Positions 1 to 5,549 of a DNA stretch of 16,213 nucleotides are shown here, one piece after another (the first letter of the stretch is position 1; each line of letters opens with the position of its first letter). The DNA is taken from assembly GCA_049694275.1 (NCBI GenBank), contig JBAVQS010000013.1, positions 1 through 16,213 on the forward strand, given 5' to 3'. The translations under genes were made by a program, and so were the position numbers. Source of the DNA: JBAVQS01 sp049694275. GTDB lineage: Bacteria > Chloroflexota > Anaerolineae > UBA4142 > SHND01. Below the pieces are notes generated by a model, which did no database searches, had not been told where the DNA came from, and saw only the letters and a program-made list of their open reading frames with translations.

Positions 1-26
1 GGCGGTGACACGGCAACGGGATTAGC

Positions 27-178
27 CGCCGATTGAGATGACTCCGTTGGCGAACGCAACCGAATCAATTCGGTTGCTCATATAGATGAAAATCCGATGA
101 ATCGGATTCGCCGGAATCGGTTTGAACCGATTTCCACGAACGCTCGTAGGGCTATTTAGACGCCGATTTCAATCGGCG
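27..178. repeat. Cluster of five short hairpins with different stems (REP-like)
   Basis: Four near-perfect palindromes follow one another: 56-77 (10-bp arms), 91-108 (8-bp arms), 113-134 (8-bp arms plus a G-T and a G-C pair) and 161-178 (8-bp arms). Each has only two unpaired central bases (CA, GA, TG, TC). An imperfect hairpin at 27-52 precedes them, with arms 27-37/42-52, one mismatch and an ATGA loop. Most stems share a CGATT/AATCG-like core but differ in full sequence, so pairing is kept while bases change. A GTAG tetranucleotide (146-149) lies before the last hairpin, as in REP elements. No transposase is in the window. REP identity is inference; the palindromes are seen directly. Confidence 0.7.
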
Positions 179-320
179 GCCCCAACTCGCGCAAGGCCAG
201 CGCGCCACAGAAATATTCGCCCGTTTATTCGCCAAACAACAGATACTGGCAATGGGCTGACCATTGGGGCGCTGTACGCCAAAACACAACTATCGAATAA
301 TAAAAGCCTCCAGACGGCTC

Positions 321-346
321 GCGCCTAGTCCGAAAGGACTAGGCGC
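321..346 (+). other. 11-bp hairpin with GAAA tetraloop
   Basis: Bases 321-331 pair perfectly with 336-346 around a GAAA (GNRA-type) loop. No T-run follows on either strand, so it is not a standard intrinsic terminator. Part of the 3' arm (GGACTA, 336-341) can pair instead with TAGTCC at 352-357, giving two mutually exclusive folds. It may be part of the leader of the receiver-like gene at 503 or of a small RNA. Confidence 0.6.
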
Positions 347-355
347 GGAAATAGT

Positions 356-421
356 CCTATCAGGCCAGTCAGAATGAACACTCTGAGTCATGACGGATGG
401 CCACGCCTGTGAGATGATAGG
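356..421 (+). other. Long imperfect stem, possible structured leader or small RNA
   Basis: Bases 356-362 pair with 415-421 (7 bp), 363-366 with 399-402 (4 bp) and 368-371 with 391-394 (4 bp), giving one long interrupted stem that ends about 70 bases before the Shine-Dalgarno of the receiver-like gene. It lies directly after the GAAA-loop hairpin and competes with it for bases near 352-357. I do not recognise a known riboswitch or housekeeping RNA consensus in it. The pairing is visible, but function is unknown and chance folding of GC-rich DNA cannot be excluded. Confidence 0.35.
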
Positions 422-502
422 GCAAGAAACTGCCGCATTCGCATCGCCGGCCAGCATGACCGTTACCGCCGGGCCGGATGAGGATGCGTCAAAGGAGGCT
501 GC

Positions 503-841
503 GTGAGAGCGTGCCGCATTTTGATTTTGTGTGAGCCTGGCCTTCTCGCGCAGGGACTGCGTCTCCTTCTGGAGGCGGACAGTCGCATCGAGGTTGTGGG
601 GGTGGTGGAAGAGGGGCAGCGGCTGGCGGAAGCGCTCCGACAAGTCCTCCCCGACGTACTGCTCGTGCAACAGGACCGGGTCTCGCTAATGATTGGCGAT
701 CCCCCGGAGGCGCTCCCGCTCGACCGGGCGCCGTTTGTGGTTTTGCTCGGGCAGAATGCGAACACGATGCGTATTTGCCGCATTGAGGAACGGGCGCTGA
801 CCGACCCGGCCGAGCTCGTCGAGGCGCTGGCTGCCCTGTAA
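503..841 (+). CDS. Degenerate response-regulator receiver-like protein (112 aa)
   Basis: A stand-alone protein with the alternating beta/alpha pattern of a CheY-like receiver (LILCEP, GLRLLLEAD, EVVGVVEEGQ, PDVLLVQ, FVVLL, ELVEALAAL) and no output domain. The position after the third strand, where receivers carry the phosphorylated Asp (PDVVLMD type), is Gln in PDVLLVQ. The acidic pair of the first loop is reduced to one Glu (CEP), and the conserved Lys near the end is absent (ALTDPAEL). It therefore probably cannot be phosphorylated in the classical way and would be a pseudo-receiver acting through protein contacts. It starts with GTG after a strong AAAGGAGG (491-498). A terminator at 885-916 ends the unit, so it is separate from the cytochrome operon unless there is read-through. 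Fold assignment is by pattern only. Confidence 0.65.
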   Translation: MRACRILILCEPGLLAQGLRLLLEADSRIEVVGVVEEGQRLAEALRQVLPDVLLVQQDRVSLMIGDPPEALPLDRAPFVVLLGQNANTMRICRIEERALTDPAELVEALAAL

Positions 842-884
842 ATCAAGTACGCTCAAGAAAGGCGTAAACCCGAGGTGACGATTG

Positions 885-916
885 CCTCTGGCGCGATTGG
901 CGCGCCAGGGGTTTTT
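885..916 (+). terminator. Intrinsic terminator between receiver-like gene and cytochrome operon
   Basis: Bases 885-895 pair with 901-911 (11 bp, one G-T pair) around the loop ATTGG, followed directly by TTTTT at 912-916. It lies 43 bases after the receiver-like gene, and only about 10 bases before the Shine-Dalgarno GGAGGAGG at 927-934. Downstream genes therefore either rely on read-through of this element (attenuation) or have a promoter overlapping it. Confidence 0.8.
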
Positions 917-942
917 AGTTTCTCCCGGAGGAGGATCGGAAC

Positions 943-978
943 ATGGACGCAGCATCATTGGTCTGGAGGGGTGCTTGA
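943..978 (+). CDS. Possible 11-codon leader mini-cistron overlapping the cytochrome b start
   Basis: An ATG at 943 lies 8 bases after an unusually strong Shine-Dalgarno, GGAGGAGG (927-934). The frame reads MDAASLVWRGA and stops at TGA 976-978, which overlaps the ATG of cytochrome b (978) by one base (TGATG). This geometry is typical of translational coupling. The strong ribosome site would otherwise have no purpose, because cytochrome b has its own GGAGG at 965-969. No coding conservation can be judged from one sequence. Confidence 0.35.
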   Translation: MDAASLVWRGA

Positions 979-1667
979 TGCAACTCACACGCGCGTTGAA
1001 CCCACTGCGCTGGCCCGGCGCAATCCTGGACTGGGTGGACGAACGGATCGGGGTGCGGGGGCTCATCGCCGCTTCCCTGCACGTCATCATTCCGCGCTCG
1101 GCGCATACCTGGTACCTCGGCGGCATTACCCTCTTTTGCTTTATGGTGCAGGCCACGACGGGCATCCTGCTCGCGCTCTATTACCAGCCGACCCCGGCGA
1201 CCGCCTATGACAGCGTGCTGGTCATCATGAACCAACTCAACTTTGGCTGGCTCATTCGCAGCGTTCACGCCTGGAGCGCGAACTTGATGATCGTGTTCTG
1301 CGTCCTCCACCTGCTGCGCATCGTGCTGCAAGGGGCCTACAAGAAACCGCGCGAGATGACGTGGATGGTCGGCATGATTCTGCTCTTTGTGACGCTCGGC
1401 TTTGGCTTTACCGGCTACCTCCTGCCCTGGGACCAGCGGGCGTTCTGGGCGACGACGGTCGGGACCGACATTGCCGGGTCCGTGCCGGTCATCGGCGATT
1501 TTATCAAGCAGTTCTTGCGCGGCGGCGCGGACGTCGGCGCACAGACCCTCTCGCGGTTCTTTGGCGTCCACGTGCTGATTCTGCCCGCGGCCCTGTTGGG
1601 GTTGTTGGGGGTCCATTTGCTCATCATCCATCAGCAAGGATTGCACGATCCGGAGGTGACGGAATGA
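978..1667 (+). CDS. petB-like: Cytochrome b6-like subunit of a bc/b6f-type complex (229 aa)
   Basis: This is the diheme quinol-oxidising core of a cytochrome bc complex, an integral membrane protein of the short four-helix b6 type. Heme-ligand pairs are visible at H97/H111 (HX13H) and H198/H213 (HX14H); the longer second spacing is typical of b6 rather than of mitochondrial-type b. The GYLLPWDQ motif is at 146-153, and helices lie near 47-69, 100-118, 130-150 and 197-217. The Cys that binds the extra heme c in plastid b6 (FYCLGG) is Tyr46 here (TWYLGG), so that heme is probably not covalently attached. ATG 978 is chosen because GGAGG stands at 965-969; the longer TTG-started frame from 882 would begin inside the terminator region. 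The stop overlaps the next gene as ATGA. Confidence 0.93.
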   Translation: MQLTRALNPLRWPGAILDWVDERIGVRGLIAASLHVIIPRSAHTWYLGGITLFCFMVQATTGILLALYYQPTPATAYDSVLVIMNQLNFGWLIRSVHAWSANLMIVFCVLHLLRIVLQGAYKKPREMTWMVGMILLFVTLGFGFTGYLLPWDQRAFWATTVGTDIAGSVPVIGDFIKQFLRGGADVGAQTLSRFFGVHVLILPAALLGLLGVHLLIIHQQGLHDPEVTE

Positions 1668-2089
1668 GTAGCCAGGAACAAGAACAAGAAAAAAAGCTTT
1701 TGCCGTTCTGGCCCCATTACGTGCTGAGCGAGTTTATCGCATGGTACCTGATCCTCGGCCTGCTCATCATCTTTGCGGCCTTTATGCCGGCGGGACTGGA
1801 GGACAAGGCGAATGCGTTTCAAACGCCCGAGCACGTCAAGCCGGAATGGTATTTCCTGAGCGTTTACCAGTTTCTCAAAGTCGCATCGGTCTTTAACTTT
1901 TTGGGAGCGGATGCGCCCCGCCTGATGGGCATCCTGCTGCCCGGTGTGGGGATGGCGATGCTCTTTTTGCTGCCATTCCTGGATCGCGGGCGGAAACGCC
2001 CGATGCGCCAGCGTCCGGTGATGCTCGTCGTCACCGCCGTGGTTCTCATTGTCGTGATCGTGCTCTCAATCTGGGGACAGTATAGCTAG
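1664..2089 (+). CDS. petD-like: Subunit IV (C-terminal cytochrome b half) of a bc/b6f-type complex (141 aa)
   Basis: This is the three-helix partner of the b6-like protein and completes the quinol oxidation pocket. The diagnostic PEWY motif is at residues 60-63 (HVKPEWYFLSVYQFLK), with predicted helices near 22-42, 86-106 and 118-138 and the usual basic stretch (DRGRKRP) between helices two and three. The N-terminus is hydrophilic and rich in Glu, Gln and Lys (about residues 4-11). The ATG overlaps the cytochrome b stop (ATGA at 1664-1667), and GGAGGTGA at 1652-1659 serves as ribosome site, so the two halves are translationally coupled. Split b6/IV organisation is known in cyanobacteria, Firmicutes and many anaerobes. 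Confidence 0.93.
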   Translation: MSSQEQEQEKKLLPFWPHYVLSEFIAWYLILGLLIIFAAFMPAGLEDKANAFQTPEHVKPEWYFLSVYQFLKVASVFNFLGADAPRLMGILLPGVGMAMLFLLPFLDRGRKRPMRQRPVMLVVTAVVLIVVIVLSIWGQYS

Positions 2090-2108
2090 AAGAAAATCCG
2101 AGGCACCC

Positions 2109-3833
2109 GTGAATAAACCCAATTCCCGATTTCTCTGGCTCGTTTTGCTCGCCCTGGCGCTCGCACTGCTCGCGCCCTATGCCGTCGTTCGCGCCCAATC
2201 GGGGCCTCCGCCCATCCCGCATTCTCTGGAAGGGCGGAGCGACTGCGTCGTCTGCCACGGGACGGGCGCGGCTGGCGCACCGAAATTTCCGCCCGACCAC
2301 GAAGGCCGCACCAGCGCCATGTGCCTCGGGTGCCACCAGCCAAGCGCCGCAACCGGGGGAACGCCGGGCGCGGCCACGCCGGCGGCCTCCTCAACCGGCG
2401 CAGCCAACTCGACTCCTGCTGCCCAGGGACAGCCGACCGCGGCGGCTGGCGGCCCTCCGAACATTCCGCACTCGCTCCAGAATCGCGATAACTGTCTCGC
2501 CTGTCACAAAGATGGGCTGGCCGGCGCACCCAAGGTTCCAGCCAGTCATGCCGGGCGAACGGTCGATATGTGCCGCGGCTGTCATCAACCGGCCGCGTCT
2601 GCCGGCGGGCCGCCCCTGGTCGTGCCGACGGTGATCAATCATCCGCCCGCCCAGGCGAATCAAAATTCATGCGTCAACTGTCACAGCACCCAGGGCGGTA
2701 GTAACCAGGCCATCGTTCAGGATTGGAAGACCAGCATTCATTCCGAGCGCGGCGTCGGCTGCGCCGATTGCCACGGCGGCGACCCGAACGCGACAACCAA
2801 AGAGGACGCCATGTCGGTCAAGGCAGGTTTTGTCGGCGCCCCCAAAAAGGTGGACATTCCCGCGCTGTGCGCGAGCTGCCACTCGGATGTCGAAGCGATG
2901 CGGCAGTACGACCTGACGACCGACGAGTGGGCCCAGTATCAACAAAGCGTGCATGGCAAGCGGCTGGCGCAGGGCGATTTGAACGTCGCGACGTGCACAA
3001 CCTGCCATGATGGGCATGGGACCAAGGCGGTGAATGATCCGTCCTCGCAGGTCTATCCCGAGAATGTGCCGGCGCTCTGCGCGGGTTGCCATGCGAACGC
3101 CGATTTGATGAAACCGTACGGGATCCCGACCAATCAGTACGATCTCTATAAACAAAGCGTCCACGGGATCGCGCTTTTGCAGAACCAGGACGCGCGCGCG
3201 CCGAGCTGCGCCACCTGTCACGGCACGCACGGCGCCGCGCCGCCAGGCCTGCAAGAGGTAAGCAACGTCTGCGGAAGCTGTCACAGCGCGACACAGGACT
3301 ATTATCTCAAGGGCGCACACGCGAGCAACAAGCCGGGCACGCCCAAGTGCGTGACCTGCCACGGGCGCTATGATGTCATGATGCCCACCGAGGCGATATT
3401 CGAGGGCTCGGCCACGCGCCAGTGCGGCAGTTGTCACCTGCCAGGGTCGCCGCAAGCGGAAACGGTTCAATCCATCGACAAGAGCATCACGAGCGCGGCC
3501 AAGGCGGTCGCCGATGCCGAAGCCGCCATCAAGAGCGCGCAGGCAGCCTCGCTCATCACGGCGCCCGAAGAGGTCAAGCTGGCCGAGGCGCGCACGAGCC
3601 TGATTACGGCCCGGGCAGCCCAGCATACGCTCGATCTGAAAACCATCCAGGATGCCACCGACAAGGCGCAGGCCAAAGCCAAAGAGATCCTCGACGATTC
3701 AGCCAAAGCCCAGCAGGGGCTGGTCTTCCGGAGCGAATTCATGGTCTTTGGGTTAGTTGTCATGGCGCTGGCTATCGGGTCGCTCTATGTCATCCGGCGC
3801 GAGCTCTACAAGCAGTTGCCCAAGCATAAATAG
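2109..3833 (+). CDS. Thirteen-heme c-type cytochrome with coiled-coil stalk and C-terminal membrane anchor (574 aa)
   Basis: A signal peptide-like N-terminus (cleavage probably near VVRAQS) is followed by 13 CXXCH heme sites starting at Cys 46, 72, 129, 155, 188, 218, 254, 296, 324, 367, 388, 414 and 439. Two internal duplications are visible. A diheme module (36-78 and 119-161) shares IPHSL, AGAPK, HxGRT and MCxGCHQP, with a long Ala/Thr/Pro/Gly-rich linker between the copies. A second module (about 251-303 and 321-374) shares PALCAxCH, QSVHG and CxTCHxxHG. Residues about 450-535 are Ala/Glu/Lys-rich helical coiled coil, then one helix (544-562) and a basic cytoplasmic tail. The hemes would sit outside the membrane on a stalk, taking electrons from the Rieske/b6 core in place of cytochrome c1/f. 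The start is GTG 2109 with only a weak GAGG. The final acceptor is unknown. Confidence 0.9.
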   Translation: MNKPNSRFLWLVLLALALALLAPYAVVRAQSGPPPIPHSLEGRSDCVVCHGTGAAGAPKFPPDHEGRTSAMCLGCHQPSAATGGTPGAATPAASSTGAANSTPAAQGQPTAAAGGPPNIPHSLQNRDNCLACHKDGLAGAPKVPASHAGRTVDMCRGCHQPAASAGGPPLVVPTVINHPPAQANQNSCVNCHSTQGGSNQAIVQDWKTSIHSERGVGCADCHGGDPNATTKEDAMSVKAGFVGAPKKVDIPALCASCHSDVEAMRQYDLTTDEWAQYQQSVHGKRLAQGDLNVATCTTCHDGHGTKAVNDPSSQVYPENVPALCAGCHANADLMKPYGIPTNQYDLYKQSVHGIALLQNQDARAPSCATCHGTHGAAPPGLQEVSNVCGSCHSATQDYYLKGAHASNKPGTPKCVTCHGRYDVMMPTEAIFEGSATRQCGSCHLPGSPQAETVQSIDKSITSAAKAVADAEAAIKSAQAASLITAPEEVKLAEARTSLITARAAQHTLDLKTIQDATDKAQAKAKEILDDSAKAQQGLVFRSEFMVFGLVVMALAIGSLYVIRRELYKQLPKHK

Positions 3834-3848
3834 AGACAAGAGGTTTCC

Positions 3849-4316
3849 ATGACTGAAAGCACAAACACACCGATTACACGGCGCAAAAGCATCCAAATCT
3901 TGCTCGGTTTTTCGGTGATCGCGACCGTCGGCGGGATTGTCGGGCCCATCCTGGCCTACCTGACGCCGCAGAGCGGTGGGGCTGGCTCGGGCGGACCGGT
4001 TGAGGTGGGTAAGGTTGAGGATTTCCCGGCGGGGAGCGGCAAGGTCGTCAGCGTAGACAACAAGCCCGTGATCGTTGTCAATTCCAAAGCGGGTGGTCTA
4101 AAAGCCTTTTCAGCGATCTGCACGCATCTGGGCTGTGTGGTCTCCTGGGACCAGCATAAAAACGTCGTCCACTGCCCCTGCCATGATGGGATATTCAACC
4201 CCGCCACCGGCGCCGTGGTTTCGGGGCCGCCGCCGCGCGGTCTGGCCGCCTATGAACTGGTGGTCAAAGATGGCAAAGTGATGATCGGCCAGCCGCAGGG
4301 TCAGGTCACGGGATAA
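3849..4316 (+). CDS. petC-like: Rieske [2Fe-2S] protein (155 aa)
   Basis: This is the iron-sulfur subunit that takes the first electron from quinol. The two cluster boxes are complete: CTHLGC at 91-96 and CPCH at 109-112. By family precedent C91, H93, C109 and H112 are ligands and C96-C111 form the disulfide. The GPPPRGL proline loop follows. An N-terminal TRRKSIQ stretch (10-16) before a single hydrophobic helix (about 17-38) resembles a twin-arginine signal-anchor, and a Gly/Ser-rich hinge (42-49) leads to the soluble domain. The length is typical of a bacterial b6f-type Rieske. It lies 15 bases after the multiheme gene and 3 bases before the glutaredoxin-like gene. Confidence 0.95.
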   Translation: MTESTNTPITRRKSIQILLGFSVIATVGGIVGPILAYLTPQSGGAGSGGPVEVGKVEDFPAGSGKVVSVDNKPVIVVNSKAGGLKAFSAICTHLGCVVSWDQHKNVVHCPCHDGIFNPATGAVVSGPPPRGLAAYELVVKDGKVMIGQPQGQVTG

Positions 4317-4319
4317 CGC

Positions 4320-4568
4320 GTGCATCACAATCTGACGCTCTATAGTAAACCCGGCTGTCACCTGTGTGAGATCGCCGAGCAACTATTGCTCGGGCTGCAT
4401 CGAGAATTCGATTTCTCGGTCGAAAAGGTAGATATTTCCGCCGATCCGGCGCTGGTCGCAGAGTATGGTACACGGATCCCGGTGATCGTGATCGATGGGC
4501 GCACGACCCTGGAAGCGCCCATCCGTTCGCAAGTCTTGCGGGCCGCATTGAACGGAGCGAACCCATGA
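4320..4568 (+). CDS. Glutaredoxin-like (Glrx-like/DUF836 type) thiol protein (82 aa)
   Basis: A small thioredoxin-fold protein with an N-terminal redox motif CHLC (13-16) in the context LYSKPGCHLCE, and the conserved cis-proline segment RIPVIVIDG. There is no signal peptide, so it should be cytoplasmic. The reading begins at GTG 4320, three bases after the Rieske stop, with no strong Shine-Dalgarno, which suggests translation coupled to the Rieske gene. It ends in an ATGA overlap with the following gene. Its position suggests a role in thiol or cofactor chemistry during assembly of the complex (heme Cys reduction or the Rieske centre), but this is inference from context. Confidence 0.82.
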   Translation: MHHNLTLYSKPGCHLCEIAEQLLLGLHREFDFSVEKVDISADPALVAEYGTRIPVIVIDGRTTLEAPIRSQVLRAALNGANP

Positions 4569-4765
4569 TGAATCGCCTGCCGCGGGCGCTGCTCGCCATT
4601 CTGGGCGTCCTGTCGACCTGGCTGTTGTGGAACGATCTCCAGGTCATGTGGATGGAGGGCCCGGCGCTCGATTCGGTCTTGCTCTGTATCTTGATCGCGC
4701 TCATCGCCTGTGTCTGCTTTTCGGCCGCCGCCGGTGCCGGCCAGATCTTTACCGGGAACAAATAA
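4565..4765 (+). CDS. Small two-helix membrane protein (66 aa)
   Basis: I do not recognise a family. The protein has two hydrophobic segments (about 7-23 and 35-58) joined by a short loop (NDLQVMWMEGP), and ends FTGNK. Three cysteines (41, 49, 51) lie in the second segment. It starts with an ATGA overlap with the glutaredoxin-like gene and is the last gene of the operon. Small single- or double-helix proteins often complete bc-type complexes, so it could be an accessory subunit or assembly factor. That role is inference. Confidence 0.7.
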   Translation: MMNRLPRALLAILGVLSTWLLWNDLQVMWMEGPALDSVLLCILIALIACVCFSAAAGAGQIFTGNK

Positions 4766-4769
4766 AAAT

Positions 4770-4817
4770 GAGAGCTAAAGAGCCAGGAGCGTGCACGCTC
4801 CCGGCTCTTTAGCTCTC
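4770..4817. terminator. Long inverted repeat between convergent genes, probable terminator
   Basis: Bases 4770-4784 pair with 4803-4817 (15 bp). After one A-C mismatch, 4786-4793 pair with 4794-4801 (8 bp), so the whole element is a 23-bp palindromic stem with essentially no loop. On the minus strand it is followed by ATTTTTATT, giving a good intrinsic terminator for the gene ending at 4849. On the plus strand only a weak T content follows, so termination of the cytochrome operon here is less certain. The inner GGAGCGTG/CACGCTCC palindrome could also be a dispersed repeat or a protein-binding site. Confidence 0.7.
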
Positions 4818-4848
4818 GCTTGTCTGATCGAGGTAGAACCGCGGCGGT

Positions 4849-5394
4849 TCAGGCGGCGGCCGACGTGGGCTTGCTATCCGCATGTGCGCCCTGGCTGGCC
4901 TCTCGATACCATCCCGCGATCTGCTGTGCGATATAAACCCCCGCGCCGAGTCCGACCAGCGCAGGCAGGAAATAAAACACGAGTGCGTTGCCCGTTGGGC
5001 TTGTGGGCGTAGGCGCATTAAATCCGGTGACGATTAACACGCCAATCACGGTCGCCGCCGCCCCGTATACCGCCCCAATCATCTTGACCATCCGCAGATA
5101 ACGCGCATCCGGAGAAGAATGGAACAGGAACCGGGTTATCATCGCGCAGAGAAACCCGCCGAGCGGGCCAAAGACCAGCCCGATGCCGCCGCCAACCAGG
5201 GCGCCCCCGACGAGCAGAAAAATTGCCATGACCACCAGCGCCGGCAACTGGACGGGCCCGGGGGCCTTCTGGGTCGCGTAAAGCTGCGCCCCGATCACGA
5301 CCAGGCTATAGAGGGCGCCGAGCAGGGCGCCCACCGGCGCCGTCCAGCCGAACCCTCGCACAATCATGCCCCATACGAGTCTGGGTATCCTCAT
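4849..5394 (-). CDS. Polytopic membrane protein of unknown function (181 aa)
   Basis: I do not recognise a family. The sequence has about four Gly/Ala/Val-rich hydrophobic segments (roughly residues 16-38, 52-84, 100-125 and 140-160), with a Gly-rich stretch LVGGALVGGGIGLVFGPLGG in the second block and a short hydrophilic C-terminus. Many small residues in the helices suggest tight packing, as in small transport or regulatory membrane proteins. The start at 5394 is chosen because GAGGAGG lies 5 bases before it; an upstream in-frame ATG at 5418 would place that ribosome site inside the coding region. It is monocistronic, convergent with the cytochrome operon, and followed by the terminator at 4770-4817. 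Confidence 0.72.
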   Translation of the reverse strand: MRIPRLVWGMIVRGFGWTAPVGALLGALYSLVVIGAQLYATQKAPGPVQLPALVVMAIFLLVGGALVGGGIGLVFGPLGGFLCAMITRFLFHSSPDARYLRMVKMIGAVYGAAATVIGVLIVTGFNAPTPTSPTGNALVFYFLPALVGLGAGVYIAQQIAGWYREASQGAHADSKPTSAAA

Positions 5395-5407
5395 CTTGAC
5401 CTCCTCG

Positions 5408-5430
5408 CACATCCCCATTCACGGGGTGTG
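5408..5430 (-). promoter_or_regulatory. Leader hairpin touching the ribosome site of the membrane protein gene
   Basis: Read on the minus strand, an 8-bp stem (5423-5430 with 5408-5411 and 5413-5416, one bulged base) closes a 6-base loop and ends one base before the GAGGAGG ribosome site. It could hold the ribosome site open or limit it. The pairing is seen directly; a regulatory role is not shown. Confidence 0.35.
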
Positions 5431-5549
5431 TAGCAGAACAACGGCCTGATTGGGCCTCTGATTTGATTGATACACCTAGTATGACATAGGAGACAGCCGG
5501 GGTCACCCACCGAACGGACTATATTTAGAGACGCGAAAGGACTAGATTT

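Larger units (their letters stand above)
1..502. other. Gene-free structured intergenic region
   Basis: I see no credible gene in this stretch. The one open frame (122-328) runs through palindromes, has basic low-complexity composition and matches no family I know. The region holds a cluster of hairpins (27-178), about 140 bases in which I recognise nothing (179-320), then a strong hairpin and a long imperfect stem (321-421) leading to the Shine-Dalgarno of the next gene. I could not identify a convincing sigma70 promoter here. Confidence 0.6.

Noticed and set aside
27..178. CRISPR array
   Set aside because: The palindromes are not identical repeats, the intervals are irregular, and no cas genes are present.
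122..328. 68-residue plus-strand open frame in the hairpin region
   Set aside because: It runs through the palindromes, is Arg-rich without domain pattern, and has no ribosome site. It is probably chance.
331..342. 12-base string CGAAAGGACTAG shared with 5535-5546
   Set aside because: Shared 12-mers are expected by chance in 16 kb, and the second copy has no hairpin like the first.
882..977. N-terminal extension of cytochrome b from TTG 882
   Set aside because: It would start at the edge of the terminator hairpin and has no matching ribosome site. ATG 978 has GGAGG at the right distance and gives a normal family N-terminus.
2667..3626. 319-residue minus-strand frame opposite the multiheme gene
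   Set aside because: It is a shadow of the GC-rich heme-coding strand, and the plus frame has 13 heme motifs.
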